DNA of 64,000 bases, from the NCBI GenBank assembly GCA_963775875.1, contig CAVZKP010000026.1:1-64000 (forward strand), in the 5' to 3' direction. Of this stretch, positions 33,744-42,351 are shown piece by piece; position 1 is the stretch's first letter, and each line of letters starts with the position of its first letter. A model generated the notes under the pieces. The model was not told the DNA's origin and did no database searches. It saw only the letters and a list, made by a program, of their open reading frames with translations. Position numbers and translations under genes: made by a program. Source of the DNA: AP-15 sp963775875. Lineage in GTDB: Bacteria; Pseudomonadota; Alphaproteobacteria; ATCC43930; CGMCC-115725.

Positions 33744-35087
33744 TTGCCGCCGCCGGGTTCGCGCTTGCCCCGGGATGACCGGCAGCAGGGTTCGGCGAAT
33801 CCCCGCCGATCGTCGCGACGGTCGGGCCTGCCGCAGCGGCTCAGCGCGCGGTTGCCGTTCTTTTACGGCTGGGTCGTGCTCGCCTGCCTGTGCTGTGTCG
33901 GGTTTGCGCGACAGGGCGGAGCCACCGCGACATTATCGATCTTTGTCGAGCCCTTGACCCGCGAGTTCGGCTGGTCGCGCACCGCTGTATCGGGCGCGGT
34001 ATCGCTCGGTGGGGTGCTGGCGGCGCTGTCGTCGCCGCTGATCGGCCCGCTGGTCGACCGTCACGGCTCGCGCCTGATCCTGTGTCTTGCGGTGTTCGTC
34101 ACCGGCGTTGCGACCTTGCTGTTGTCGCTGACCAATTCATTGCTGGTCTTTTATCTGCTGTTCTGCGTCGCCCGGATGAATTGGGCGGGGGCGTTCGAGC
34201 TCGGCATCTACAGCGCGCTGAACAACTGGTTCGTCGCTCGCCGCGCCTTTGCCACTTCGGTGGCGACGGTGGCGCAGATGGCGGGCCTGGTGGCGATGCC
34301 GCTGATCGCCCAGCTGGCAATGCGCCATCACGGCTGGCGCGCCGGCTGGCTGGCGATCGGGACCGCCGTGCTGGTGATCGGCTTCTTGCCGACCTGGCTC
34401 CTGCTGGTGCGCCGGCCGGAAGATCTGGGGCTCCGGCCCGATCGCCGGGATGCGGCAGAGGAGCGGCCGCGCGGCGTCGAGGGGTCGCCGCCGCTCGAGC
34501 CGAGCTTTACCAGGCGCCAGGCGGTCCGCACCCCGGCGTTCTGGCTATTGCTGCTCTACACCGTGCTGGTCTACCCGGTGCAAGCCGGGGTCAGCCTGCA
34601 TCAGGCGGCCAATCTGATCGAGCGCGGCATCGCGCCGACCATCGCTGCGACCACGGTCAGCCTGTTCTCGCTGGTGTCGGCGGTGGCGAGCGCCGGATGC
34701 GGCCTGCTGCCGCGGGCATTGCCGCTCAAATACTCGCTCGCCGCCATCGGCGCCTTCCTCGCGCTCAGCAATTTGTTGATGATCGGCATCTCCTCGGCCT
34801 TGACCGGAGCGGTCGCCGCGGCGTTGTTCGGCTTTGGCATCGGCGGGATGCTGACGCTATTGCCGCTCGCCTGGGCCGACTATTTCGGCCGGGCGAATTA
34901 CGGCGCGATCCGCGGCCTCGCCCTTTCGGCGCAGGTGCTGGCCCAGGCCTCGGGCCCGCTGCTGTCGGGCGCTCTGCGCGATTGGACCGGCAGTTATGTG
35001 CGCTCGTTCGAATGCTTTGCGGTCCTGTCCACGCTCAGCATCCTGGCGGCGTTGGCGTCGCGGCGTCCGCGCATCGACGCCGGCTAG
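33744..35087 (+). CDS. MFS transporter (monocarboxylate/OFA-like)
   Basis: About 410-447 residues with twelve predicted membrane segments, beginning FFYGWVVLACLCCVGFARQ, the signature start of the oxalate/formate-monocarboxylate branch. Loop 2-3 motif GPLVDRHGSRLI. A cytoplasmic loop (RRPEDLGLRPDRRDAAEE) separates the halves. The start is uncertain: TTG 33744 adds a Pro/Arg-rich leader without a clear ribosome binding site, so translation may begin nearer the first helix. Probably carries a small organic acid linked to the preceding GMC/SDR genes. Its stop TAG lies in a CTAG shared with the convergent DsbA/FrnE-like gene. Confidence 0.9.
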   Translation: MPPPGSRLPRDDRQQGSANPRRSSRRSGLPQRLSARLPFFYGWVVLACLCCVGFARQGGATATLSIFVEPLTREFGWSRTAVSGAVSLGGVLAALSSPLIGPLVDRHGSRLILCLAVFVTGVATLLLSLTNSLLVFYLLFCVARMNWAGAFELGIYSALNNWFVARRAFATSVATVAQMAGLVAMPLIAQLAMRHHGWRAGWLAIGTAVLVIGFLPTWLLLVRRPEDLGLRPDRRDAAEERPRGVEGSPPLEPSFTRRQAVRTPAFWLLLLYTVLVYPVQAGVSLHQAANLIERGIAPTIAATTVSLFSLVSAVASAGCGLLPRALPLKYSLAAIGAFLALSNLLMIGISSALTGAVAAALFGFGIGGMLTLLPLAWADYFGRANYGAIRGLALSAQVLAQASGPLLSGALRDWTGSYVRSFECFAVLSTLSILAALASRRPRIDAG

Positions 35088-35705
35088 CCTGCGCCGCTGC
35101 GCCCCCGCCTTGTCGAGCAATTGCTCCAGCACCTCATAGGGCTGGGCGCCGACCACGCCATAGCGCGCCGCGACAAAGGTCGGAACCCCGGTCACGCCAT
35201 AGGCATGCGATTTGGCCCAATCGGCGTCGACGGCATCCTTGAACCGGCGTTCGGCCAGGACCGCGCGCGCCTCCTCTGCCGAAAGCCCGACCGATCGCGC
35301 GATCTCGACCAGGGTCTCGGGGTCGCCGATGTTGCGCGCCTCGACGAAATAGGCCCGGTAGAGAGCGTCGTGGATCGCCTCGCCGCCGGGCTGCGTATCG
35401 GCCCACTTGCCGAGTTCCTGGGCCAGCCGGCTGTTGTAGGTATGGGTCCGCCGGCCATAGGGCAGCCCCTCGGCATCCATCAGGTTTTTCATCCGGACAT
35501 ACATCGCCTCGGGGTCGACGTTGCGTCCGGCGTAAAGCTCCGCCATCGAGCGCCCCTCGGCCGGGGTCTCCGGATGCAGCGGAAAATGCACCAGCCTGGT
35601 TTCGACCTCGAACGCCTGCTTCAGCTTTTCAATACGCACGGTACTGAGATAGCACCAGGGTCAGACGTAGTCGGTAAAGATCTCCAAGGTGATCGGCGTC
35701 GCCAT
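34857..35705 (-). CDS. DsbA/FrnE-family oxidoreductase with in-frame TGA at the redox Cys: candidate selenoprotein
   Basis: From ATG 35705, seven bases after GGGAGGG, the frame reads MATPITLEIFTDYV, then TGA (35661-35663), then PWCYLSTVRIEKLKQAFEVE. FrnE-type DsbA proteins have CPWC here, so TGA replaces the first catalytic Cys (UPWC). The rest is a normal FrnE-like helical insertion and thioredoxin fold, with cis-Pro in GVTGVPTFVAARYGVVGAQP. A hairpin at 35629-35647 could be the bacterial SECIS. No start codon with a ribosome binding site serves the part after TGA. As written the frame runs on to 34857 antisense to the MFS gene; one G fewer in the five-G run at 35102-35106 would end it at TAG 35084-35086 at about 206 residues, the family norm. 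Confidence 0.75.
35629..35647 (-). promoter_or_regulatory. Candidate bacterial SECIS hairpin
   Basis: The mRNA contains UCAGUAC-CGUGC-GUAUUGA: seven base pairs (one G-U) closing a five-base loop with G at loop position 2 and a GU. The stem begins 14 nt and the loop 21 nt after the UGA, within the spacing expected of bacterial SECIS elements. An overlapping 6-bp hairpin (GGUGCU/AGUACC) is a competing fold. Confidence 0.55.
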
Positions 35706-35837
35706 CGGGTGGCCCTCCCGGCCGGTTGTCGAGCCACCTTAATCCTCCCGCGACGAAGCAGCAAAGAGAGATGCAGCGGCGCGCGGTCTGCGGCATCGGT
35801 GTTAGAATGCGAGCCGACGAAATTCGGGAGAGAGCCG

Positions 35838-36245
35838 ATGCCCACCGCGGTCGAAGACAAGGACGCCATCCGCGAATTGATGGCCGAGTATTGCTTCCGG
35901 CTCGATGACGGCCGCTATGACGACATGGCGGCGTTGTTCACCGAGGGCGGCACCTGGGACACCGCGTTCGGCAAGGCGACGGGACGCGCGGCGATCGCCG
36001 AGCTGGCGGGCGGCATCCGCGCCCGGGCCGGGGCGGAGCGGCCGCGTGCGGCGCATCTGGTGACGAACATCCTCATCGCCCTCGATGGCGATAACGCCCG
36101 GGTGCGCTCGAACTGGATGGTCATGCAGAACAGCCCGGCAGGGCCGAAGATCGGCTCGGGCGGCGCCTATGCCGACGAGATCGTCCGGGACAACGGGCGC
36201 TGGCTGTTTCGTTACCGCAAGATCGACCGTTTCATCGCCGGCTGA
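35838..36245 (+). CDS. SnoaL/NTF2-like family protein
   Basis: 135 residues: VEDKDAIRELMAEYCFRLDDGRYDDMAALFTEGGTWDTAFG, then a beta-rich half with AHLVTNILIALDGDNARVRS and RWLFRYRKIDRFIAG. The alpha+beta cone fold serves hydratases, isomerases and non-enzymatic partners; an Asp/His dyad pattern (DDGRYDD, AHLVTN) fits the scytalone-dehydratase/SnoaL_4 group. GGGAGAGAGCC precedes the ATG. Substrate unknown. Convergent with the MaoC gene. Confidence 0.85.
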   Translation: MPTAVEDKDAIRELMAEYCFRLDDGRYDDMAALFTEGGTWDTAFGKATGRAAIAELAGGIRARAGAERPRAAHLVTNILIALDGDNARVRSNWMVMQNSPAGPKIGSGGAYADEIVRDNGRWLFRYRKIDRFIAG

Positions 36246-36252
36246 GCGCCGC

Positions 36253-36714
36253 TCATCCCGGGGCTGTTGCCGGTCGGCGCGGCACCAGCAGGTTGGCGAC
36301 AAAAATCTGGACCGGCTCGCCGTGCTGGTTCAGGGTCGTGGTCCGCACTTTGACAAGACCCTGCTCGGGGCGGGATCTCGACGGCCGCAGCTCGATCACC
36401 TCGCTCTCGACCCGCAGCTCGTCGCCCGGCCGCACCGGGCGCGGCCAGCGCAGTTCGTCGAAGCCGCCGCCGACGATGCCGCCCGCCGGCCTGAACTCGC
36501 TCTCGATCAGCAGCCGCATCGACAGCGCGGCGGTGTGCCAGCCGCTCGCCGCCAGCCCGCGAAACATCGTGGCCTGCGCCGCCGTGTCGTCGAGATGAAA
36601 GGGCTGCGGGTCGAACTCGGCGGCAAAAGTCTTGATCCGCTCCGCGGTAATCCCCCGCCGGCCGGAGCCGAAAGTCTGCCCGACGGAGAGATCCTCGAAA
36701 TAGAGCCCGGGCAT
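36253..36714 (-). CDS. MaoC-like dehydratase (hotdog fold)
   Basis: 153 residues from ATG 36714 (MPGLYFEDLSVGQTFGSG). The hydratase-2 motif appears as FDPQPFHLDDTAA with GLAASGWHTAALSMRL, and VRPGDELRVESEVIELRPS follows. The family hydrates or dehydrates enoyl-CoA esters in fatty-acid, mesaconyl- or aromatic-degradation pathways. The frame is open upstream through the MATE gene antisense to no effect. It follows the MATE gene by five bases, so the two are probably cotranscribed. Confidence 0.92.
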   Translation of the reverse strand: MPGLYFEDLSVGQTFGSGRRGITAERIKTFAAEFDPQPFHLDDTAAQATMFRGLAASGWHTAALSMRLLIESEFRPAGGIVGGGFDELRWPRPVRPGDELRVESEVIELRPSRSRPEQGLVKVRTTTLNQHGEPVQIFVANLLVPRRPATAPG

Positions 36715-36719
36715 ATCTT

Positions 36720-38150
36720 CTATCCTTCTGCGCGCAACGGGGCGGGCGTGGCGGGAGCGACAGGTCGATCGAACCAGGTGCCGCCAGCGACCGCCGCGGC
36801 ATTGATCAGGCCAAAGGCGACAAGCGCCCCGCCCACGGCGAGAAAGACATTGGATATGTCGCCGGTCCAGCGCTCCGCCAGCAGGCCGCCGCCGGCCGCG
36901 ATCACCAGCCGGGCAAAGTTCGCGAGCAATGGCCACAGCAGCCGGCCGGCGCCTTGCGAGGCGAAATAGAGCGCCAGGCCGAGCCCGAAGAAGCCGTAGA
37001 ACGGGCCGACCGAATGCAGATAGCGGGTGCCGGCGGCGATCATCGCCGGGTCGCTGTCGAACAGCGCCAGCCACAGCCGCGGAAAGGCGGCGGCGGCGAG
37101 CCCGATGGCTTCGCTGATGCCCGCCGCCACGGCGGCGCCGATCCAGGCGACGCGCAGCGCCCGTTCGCGACGGCCGGCGCCGATATTGGTTCCGACCATC
37201 GCCACCAGCGGCCCGCCCAGCCCGAAGACGATCGGGACCAGCAGGTATTCGAGCCGCGAACCGGTGCCGTAGCCGGCGATCGCCGATGCCCCGAAACGGC
37301 CGACGATGCCGGTGACGATGGCGATCGTCAGATTGGTCTGCACCGTGATCAGCGCCGCGACCGCGCCCACCCGCAGGATGTCGGCGAATAGCGGCCAGCG
37401 TAACCCGCCGCCGCGCAGCGATGGCCGAACCACGCACCGTCCCGACCACAGGTAGAAGGCGAGCGCCAGGCTGCCGAGCCCATAATAGGCGAGCACGGCG
37501 GTGGCGCCGCCGGCAATGCCGAGGCGGGGGAACGGGCCCCAGCCGAAGATCAGGCAGGGCGACAACGGCAGCAACGCCGCCGCCCCGGCGCAGGTCACCA
37601 CCGCCGGGACCATCATGTTGCCGGTGCCGCGGATCACATTGGCCAGCGAATTGAACAGCCAGACCAGGATCGCGCCGGCAAAGACCACATCCGAATAAGC
37701 CAGCGCCGCCGCGAGGGAAGGGCCCTTGCCGCCCATCGCGCCGTAAATCCATCGGCCGCCGCCCAGCACCGCCGTCATAAAGCACACCCCGAAGACCAGG
37801 GCGATGGCCAGCGCATGCACCGCCAGCGCATCGGCGTCGGCCCGGCGTCCGCCGCCGAGCGCGCGCGCCACCGCCGAAGATATGCCGCCGCCCATCGCAC
37901 CCGCCGACATCATCTGCATCAGCATCAGCAGCGGGAAGACCAGCGCGACCCCGGCCAAGGCGTCGGTACCGAGCCAACCGATGAAATAGGTCTCGATCAG
38001 CCCGACCGAGGCCTGGACGATCATGACCAGCACATTCGGCGCCGCGAGCCGCAGCAGGGTGCCGGCGATCGGCCCGTCGAGCAGCATGCGGGTGCGCGGA
38101 TCGAGCCGGGCCGTCCCTGTCGAAGGAGCTTCGGAGCTGCGCAGGGACAT
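36720..38150 (-). CDS. MATE family efflux transporter
   Basis: 476 residues, twelve hydrophobic segments in two MATE bundles: DGPIAGTLLRLAAPNVLVMI opens the first and LFADILRVGAVAALITVQ the second. VQASVGLIETYFIGWLGTDAL and NIGAGRRERALRVAWIG are typical MATE motifs. Exports cationic or neutral toxic compounds with Na+ or H+. ATG 38150 has GAGGCGGA upstream; the frame extends upstream without family sequence. Confidence 0.93.
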   Translation of the reverse strand: MSLRSSEAPSTGTARLDPRTRMLLDGPIAGTLLRLAAPNVLVMIVQASVGLIETYFIGWLGTDALAGVALVFPLLMLMQMMSAGAMGGGISSAVARALGGGRRADADALAVHALAIALVFGVCFMTAVLGGGRWIYGAMGGKGPSLAAALAYSDVVFAGAILVWLFNSLANVIRGTGNMMVPAVVTCAGAAALLPLSPCLIFGWGPFPRLGIAGGATAVLAYYGLGSLALAFYLWSGRCVVRPSLRGGGLRWPLFADILRVGAVAALITVQTNLTIAIVTGIVGRFGASAIAGYGTGSRLEYLLVPIVFGLGGPLVAMVGTNIGAGRRERALRVAWIGAAVAAGISEAIGLAAAAFPRLWLALFDSDPAMIAAGTRYLHSVGPFYGFFGLGLALYFASQGAGRLLWPLLANFARLVIAAGGGLLAERWTGDISNVFLAVGGALVAFGLINAAAVAGGTWFDRPVAPATPAPLRAEG

Positions 38151-38359
38151 CGATCCGCCTCGAACCGCCGGCTCGCCGGCTACGGAAACACAGAGCGGCG
38201 ATATGGGCGCATATGCACCGATGTCAACGGCGCAAAATAGCATCTCAACCCGCGGGGCAAAATCTCTTCCGGGACTGGCGTCCTCGGCATGCTCTCGTCC
38301 ATACTTGGGCGGTGTGCCGGCAACGGCTGGAAATGGCGATGCGCATTGGGGAACGCGGC

Positions 38360-39208
38360 ATGAAACTCAGGCCCGGGAGCGACGACAAGCCGAACCATCG
38401 GCGGCTTCGGCGGCAGCCTGCGGTAACCGACGGCCTGGCCGCGCCGTTGCTGCAGTTCTTCGCGACCTCGCCGGTCGCCTGCCCCTACGTCCCGGCTCGG
38501 GCAGAGCGCAAGCTGATTGTCGAACTCGGCGATGATGGCAGCGGCGGCATGCTCTCTTACGACGATCTGTCGCGCGCCGGGTTTCGCCGCAGTCACCGCT
38601 TCGCCTACCGCCCGGCTTGCCGCGCCTGCGCTTCGTGCGTGCCGGTGCGCATCGCCGCCGGCCGGTTCGCCCACACCCGTTCGACCCGGCGCATCCGCAA
38701 CGCCAATCGCGATCTGGGCGGCGATCTTGCCGCGGCCCGCGCGAACCTGGAGCAGTTTCACCTGTTTTCGGCCTATCAGCGGGCGCGCCACGGCGACAGC
38801 GAAATGGCCTCGATGAGTTATGCCGACTATCGCGGGATGGTCGAAGACAGCCCGGTGCGCACCAGGATCGCCGAGTTTCGCGACGCTTCGGGGAGCCTCC
38901 TCGCCGCCTCGCTGGTCGACCTGCTCGATGACGGCGTCTCGGCCGTCTATAGCTTTTACGATCCGCAGCACCAGAAACGCAGCCTCGGCAGCTGGAGCAT
39001 TCTGTGGCTGGTCGAGCAATGCCGGCGCCAGGGCCAGCCCTATGTCTATCTCGGCTACTGGATCGCCGACAGCCCAAAGATGGCCTACAAGGCGCGCTTC
39101 CCGGCGCTCGAGCGGCTGACCGCCGACGGCTGGACCGGTTTCGCGCCGCCGCCCGAAGCGGGCGCAGGTCACTCCCTCGCCCCGCCTGCGGGGAGAGGGC
39201 CGGGGTGA
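38360..39208 (+). CDS. bpt: Aspartate/glutamate leucyltransferase (bacterial protein transferase)
   Basis: Adds Leu from leucyl-tRNA to N-terminal Asp/Glu of proteins, marking them for ClpS/ClpAP (N-end rule). The N-terminal Cys-containing PVACPYVPARAERKLIVEL and FRRSHRFAYRPACRACASCV precede the GNAT-like half (YSFYDPQHQKRSLGSWSILW, YVYLGYWIADSPKMAYK). Start at ATG 38360 (GGGGA upstream); ATGs at 38333 and 38339 are possible. The last 12 or so codons (HSLAPPAGRGPG) are written by an intergenic-type repeat, so the C-terminus has been altered by repeat insertion. Confidence 0.93.
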   Translation: MKLRPGSDDKPNHRRLRRQPAVTDGLAAPLLQFFATSPVACPYVPARAERKLIVELGDDGSGGMLSYDDLSRAGFRRSHRFAYRPACRACASCVPVRIAAGRFAHTRSTRRIRNANRDLGGDLAAARANLEQFHLFSAYQRARHGDSEMASMSYADYRGMVEDSPVRTRIAEFRDASGSLLAASLVDLLDDGVSAVYSFYDPQHQKRSLGSWSILWLVEQCRRQGQPYVYLGYWIADSPKMAYKARFPALERLTADGWTGFAPPPEAGAGHSLAPPAGRGPG

Positions 39209-39212
39209 GGGG
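39166..39212. repeat. Intergenic-type palindromic repeat covering the end of bpt
   Basis: The sequence ctccctcgccccgcctgcgg, then ggagagggccggggtgaggg, is the GC-rich palindrome (CCCTC-CCCGC...GCGGGG-GAGGG) scattered between genes in many proteobacteria. Here it includes the bpt stop codon. A degenerate relative lies at 19140-19192 before tlyA. Confidence 0.6.
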
Positions 39213-39229
39213 GCGAAGGCGACCGGACG

Positions 39230-40591
39230 ATGGCGATCGGCATTCTCAATTCGGCGATCTTCGCCGACATGTTCGGCACCCCGGCGATGCGCGCGGTGTT
39301 CTCCGACCTGGCGTTCCTCGCCCGCTGCGCCGAGGTCGAGGCGGCGCTCGCCCGCGCCCAGGCCCGGCTCGGGATCATCCCGGCCGAAGCGGCCTCGGCC
39401 ATCACCAAAGCGGCGGCGGCAATCGCCGAAACGCCCCGATCGCTCGACCTCGCGCGCCTGAAGCGCGAGACCGAGACGGTCGGCTATCCGATCCTGCCAT
39501 TGGTCCGCCAGCTCGCCGATCGGGCCGGCGAGGCCGGGCGCTGGCTGCATTGGGGCGCCACCACCCAGGACATCATGGACACCGCCGTGGTGCTGCAGAT
39601 CCGCGCCGGGCTCGACCTGATCGAGGCTGATCTCGCGGCGACGCGCGGTCACCTCGCCGACCTCGCCCGCCGCCATCGCGACACCCCGATGGCCGGCCGC
39701 ACCCATCTGCAGCACGCCTTGCCGATCACCTTCGGCTACAAGGCGGCAATCTGGCTCTCCGCCCTCGACCGCCATGCCGCGCGCCTTTCGGAACTTCGCC
39801 CGCGCGTGCTGCTCGCCCAATTCGGCGGCGCCGCCGGCACGCTCGCCTCTCTCGGCGAGGGCGCGCAAACCGTGCGCAGCCGCACCGAACTCGCTCGCGA
39901 ACTCGGCCTCGGCGACCCGCCGATCACCTGGCACGTCGCCCGCGACGGCATCGCCGAAACCGTGCAATTTCTGGCGTTGCTGGCCGGCAGCCTCGGCAAG
40001 ATCGCCTTTGACGTGATGCTGATGTCGGCAACCGAGTTCGGCGAGGCGGCCGAACCGTTTGTCGCCGGCCGCGGCTCCAGCTCGACGATGCCGCAAAAGC
40101 GCAACCCGATCTCGTGCGAGCTGATCCTCGCCGCCGCCAAGGTGCTGCGCCAGCAGGCCGGGCTGGTGCTCGACGCGATGATCACCGATTTCGAGCGCGC
40201 GACCGGCCCATGGCATGTCGAATGGGTGGCGGTGCCCGAGGCCTTCGGCTATGCCGCCGGCGCCCTCCACCAGTCGCGCTTTCTATTGGGCGGGTTGATC
40301 GTCGATCCGGTGCGCATGGCCCGAAATCTCGGCATGACCCATGGCCTGATCGTCGCCGAGGCGGTGATGATGGGCCTCGCCCCGGTGACCGGCCGCAACG
40401 AAGCCCACGACCTCGTTTACGATGCCTGCCGGGCGGCGATCGAAACCGACCGTCCCCTCCTCGACGTGCTGCTCGAAACCCCCGCTGTCGCCGCTCCGCT
40501 CGGCCCGGAAAAACTGCATGCCTTGACCGACCCCGCCAACTATCTCGGCGCCGCCCCCGCCATGGTCGACCGGCTTCTTGCCGGACGCTGA
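39230..40591 (+). CDS. Fumarase/aspartase-superfamily lyase (3-carboxy-cis,cis-muconate cycloisomerase-like)
   Basis: 453 residues. Superfamily signature GSSSTMPQKRNPISCELI is intact, with the TH motif GRTHLQHALPITFGYK and LHWGATTQDIMDTAV. The Gln-rich ATTQDI and overall length resemble PcaB and adenylosuccinate-lyase-like paralogues rather than true PurB. It may be a cycloisomerase of protocatechuate degradation or a lyase on another succinylated substrate; no other pca genes are here. ATG 39230 lies 21 bases after bpt. Confidence 0.88.
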   Translation: MAIGILNSAIFADMFGTPAMRAVFSDLAFLARCAEVEAALARAQARLGIIPAEAASAITKAAAAIAETPRSLDLARLKRETETVGYPILPLVRQLADRAGEAGRWLHWGATTQDIMDTAVVLQIRAGLDLIEADLAATRGHLADLARRHRDTPMAGRTHLQHALPITFGYKAAIWLSALDRHAARLSELRPRVLLAQFGGAAGTLASLGEGAQTVRSRTELARELGLGDPPITWHVARDGIAETVQFLALLAGSLGKIAFDVMLMSATEFGEAAEPFVAGRGSSSTMPQKRNPISCELILAAAKVLRQQAGLVLDAMITDFERATGPWHVEWVAVPEAFGYAAGALHQSRFLLGGLIVDPVRMARNLGMTHGLIVAEAVMMGLAPVTGRNEAHDLVYDACRAAIETDRPLLDVLLETPAVAAPLGPEKLHALTDPANYLGAAPAMVDRLLAGR

Positions 40592-40693
40592 GCATCCGGG
40601 CGCGCCGCAGACCCGGCAGACGGAGCCAGAGGCGCCTTTACGCGGGGCATAACCAGCCTAATCTGTTGCAGTGGGCGCGGGCGGAGGTTCCGG

Positions 40694-41541
40694 TTGAAGG
40701 TAGCGCGAACGATCGCCGATCTGCGAAGCCAGATCGCCTCATGGCGCCGCTCCGGCGAGCGGATCGGGCTGGTGCCGACGATGGGCGCGCTGCATGCCGG
40801 GCATCTGGCATTGGTGCGAGCAGCACAGGCCGAGTGCGGCCGGGTGGTGGCGACGATCTTCGTCAACCCCAAGCAATTTGCGCCGGGCGAGGATCTGGGT
40901 TCCTACCCGCGCCGCGAGATGGCCGATCTCGACTTGCTGCGCGGGGCGCAAATCGACCTGGCCTTCGTTCCCGCCGCCGAGGAAATCTATCCGCCGCAAT
41001 TCTCCACCCTGGTGCGGGTCGGCGACCTGACCGACGGGTTGTGCGGCGCGCATCGCGCCGGTCATTTCGACGGGGTGGCCACGGTGGTGGCAAAGCTGCT
41101 GATCCAATCGCTGCCCGACGCCGCCTATTTCGGCGAAAAGGATTACCAGCAGCTGATGGTGGTGCGCCGGATGGCGCGCGACCTCGATATCCCGGTGCGG
41201 ATCGAAGGGGTGGCGACGGTGCGCGAGCCGGACGGCCTGGCGCTGTCGTCGCGCAACGTATACCTCTCGCCGGAAGAGCGCCGCATCGCGCCCGACGCTC
41301 GCCCGCGTGCTGCGTCGGATCGCCGCTGCGAGTGGCGCAGCGAGCCGGATGCGGTGGCGCGCGAATTGGCGCAAGGCGCCGCCGAGCTGCGAGGAAGCCG
41401 GCTTCGCCGTCGAATATCTCGAAATCCGCGACGCCGAAACCTTGGCGCCGGTCACGCACGCGAGTCACCGCGCCCGCCCGGGTGTTCGCCGCCGTGCACC
41501 TCGGCCGGACGCGGCTGATCGACAATGTGCCGGTCGCGTAG
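40694..41541 (+). pseudogene. panC: Pantothenate synthetase, 3' third scrambled by several frameshifts
   Basis: The first 200 residues are excellent PanC: GLVPTMGALHAGHLALVRAA (HIGH-like), FVNPKQFAPGEDLGSYPR, AAYFGEKDYQQLMVVRRM, LALSSRNVYLSPEER. After about 41285 the family sequence hops frames: TLARVLRRIAAASG, then SEPDAVARELAQGAAEL, then EAGFAVEYLEIRDAETLAPV, then APARVFAAVHLGRTRLIDNV ending at 41541. Four or so indels within 200 bases are needed to rebuild it. PanC joins pantoate and beta-alanine for coenzyme A. Either a decaying gene or a locally poor sequence. Confidence 0.88.
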
Positions 41542-41713
41542 TGCCTCGGTTCCAGATGTCGCTCACCGGGCTATCGGCAGTTCGGCGCCGATTCCGGCCG
41601 TTCGCCGGGCCACCCCGGGGCGGCGTAGACAGCTCAGGCCGCACACCCGGAGCGACGTATCCGGCGGGTCCATCAACGCGCGGCGGTCGCCAACCGCCTT
41701 CAACGCCACGCCA

Positions 41714-42103
41714 TCAAGCCCTCGCGGCAGCGACTGCCTCGATCTCAATCAGCATCTCCGGCGCGACCAGCGCTTTGACGATGATCGTCGCCGAGCCGGG
41801 ACGTGCGTCGCCGAAGTGTTTTGCCCGCGCCGCGCCGGCCGCGGCAACATCTTCCGGCCGCACCAAGTAAGTGGTGATCTTCACGAGATCCCCGACTCCC
41901 ATCCTGGCGTCCGCCAGGATGGCGATGATGTTCCGCCAGCAGGCCTCGGCCTGGGCCTCGATGCCCTTAGGCACCGTGCCGTCGGGGAGTACACCAACCT
42001 CGCCGGAGATGTAGAGGAGCCGAGAGCCCTCGGGCACTTCGACCGCGTGACTATAGGGGCCGAATGGCGCGGCTACCGTGTCCGGCGTGTGGCGGATGTT
42101 CAT
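41714..42103 (-). CDS. RidA/YjgF family protein
   Basis: 129 residues with the trimeric RidA fold: PFGPYSHAVEVPEGSRLLYISGEVG, KITTYLVRPED, and SATIIVKALVAPEMLIEIEAVAAA. RidA hydrolyses reactive enamines/imines from PLP enzymes. The usual Arg in PxRxTV is not at its normal spacing (ARPGSATIIV), so canonical imine deaminase activity is uncertain. Monocistronic. Confidence 0.9.
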   Translation of the reverse strand: MNIRHTPDTVAAPFGPYSHAVEVPEGSRLLYISGEVGVLPDGTVPKGIEAQAEACWRNIIAILADARMGVGDLVKITTYLVRPEDVAAAGAARAKHFGDARPGSATIIVKALVAPEMLIEIEAVAAARA

Positions 42104-42351
42104 GGGTCGGGTCCTCGACGGTCGGGATATCGGTCGGATAAACAGCCTTCCGTACGCGGCCGAGTATGGACAGCCGACCTGATGTCGGTCAATCGATGCT
42201 CCCGTCGTTCGTAATTACGCATGCCGACGGCGAGGAAGCGCCGATTCCGGCCATTCCCAAGCCCGCAACCCGGCAACTGGGTTCGACCAATACTGTCGAT
42301 GCGCGGAAGTCGCGCACCGACGATGACGATCGTCCCCTTCAATACACCCCG

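Noticed and set aside
34857..35083. A long C-terminal extension of the FrnE-like protein overlapping the MFS gene
   Set aside because: The extension is Arg/Gln-rich antisense sequence; one G fewer at 35102-35106 gives a natural end at 35084.
35661..35663. TGA in the FrnE-like gene as a simple nonsense mutation or ordinary stop
   Set aside because: Not fully excluded, but the stop falls exactly on the redox Cys codon (one base from TGC), with an intact start region and a SECIS-like hairpin; most other defects in the window are indels, not substitutions.
36253..37977. A 574-codon open frame joining MATE-region antisense-frame sequence to the MaoC protein
   Set aside because: Only the last 153 codons are MaoC-like; the upstream part is an out-of-frame reading of the MATE gene.
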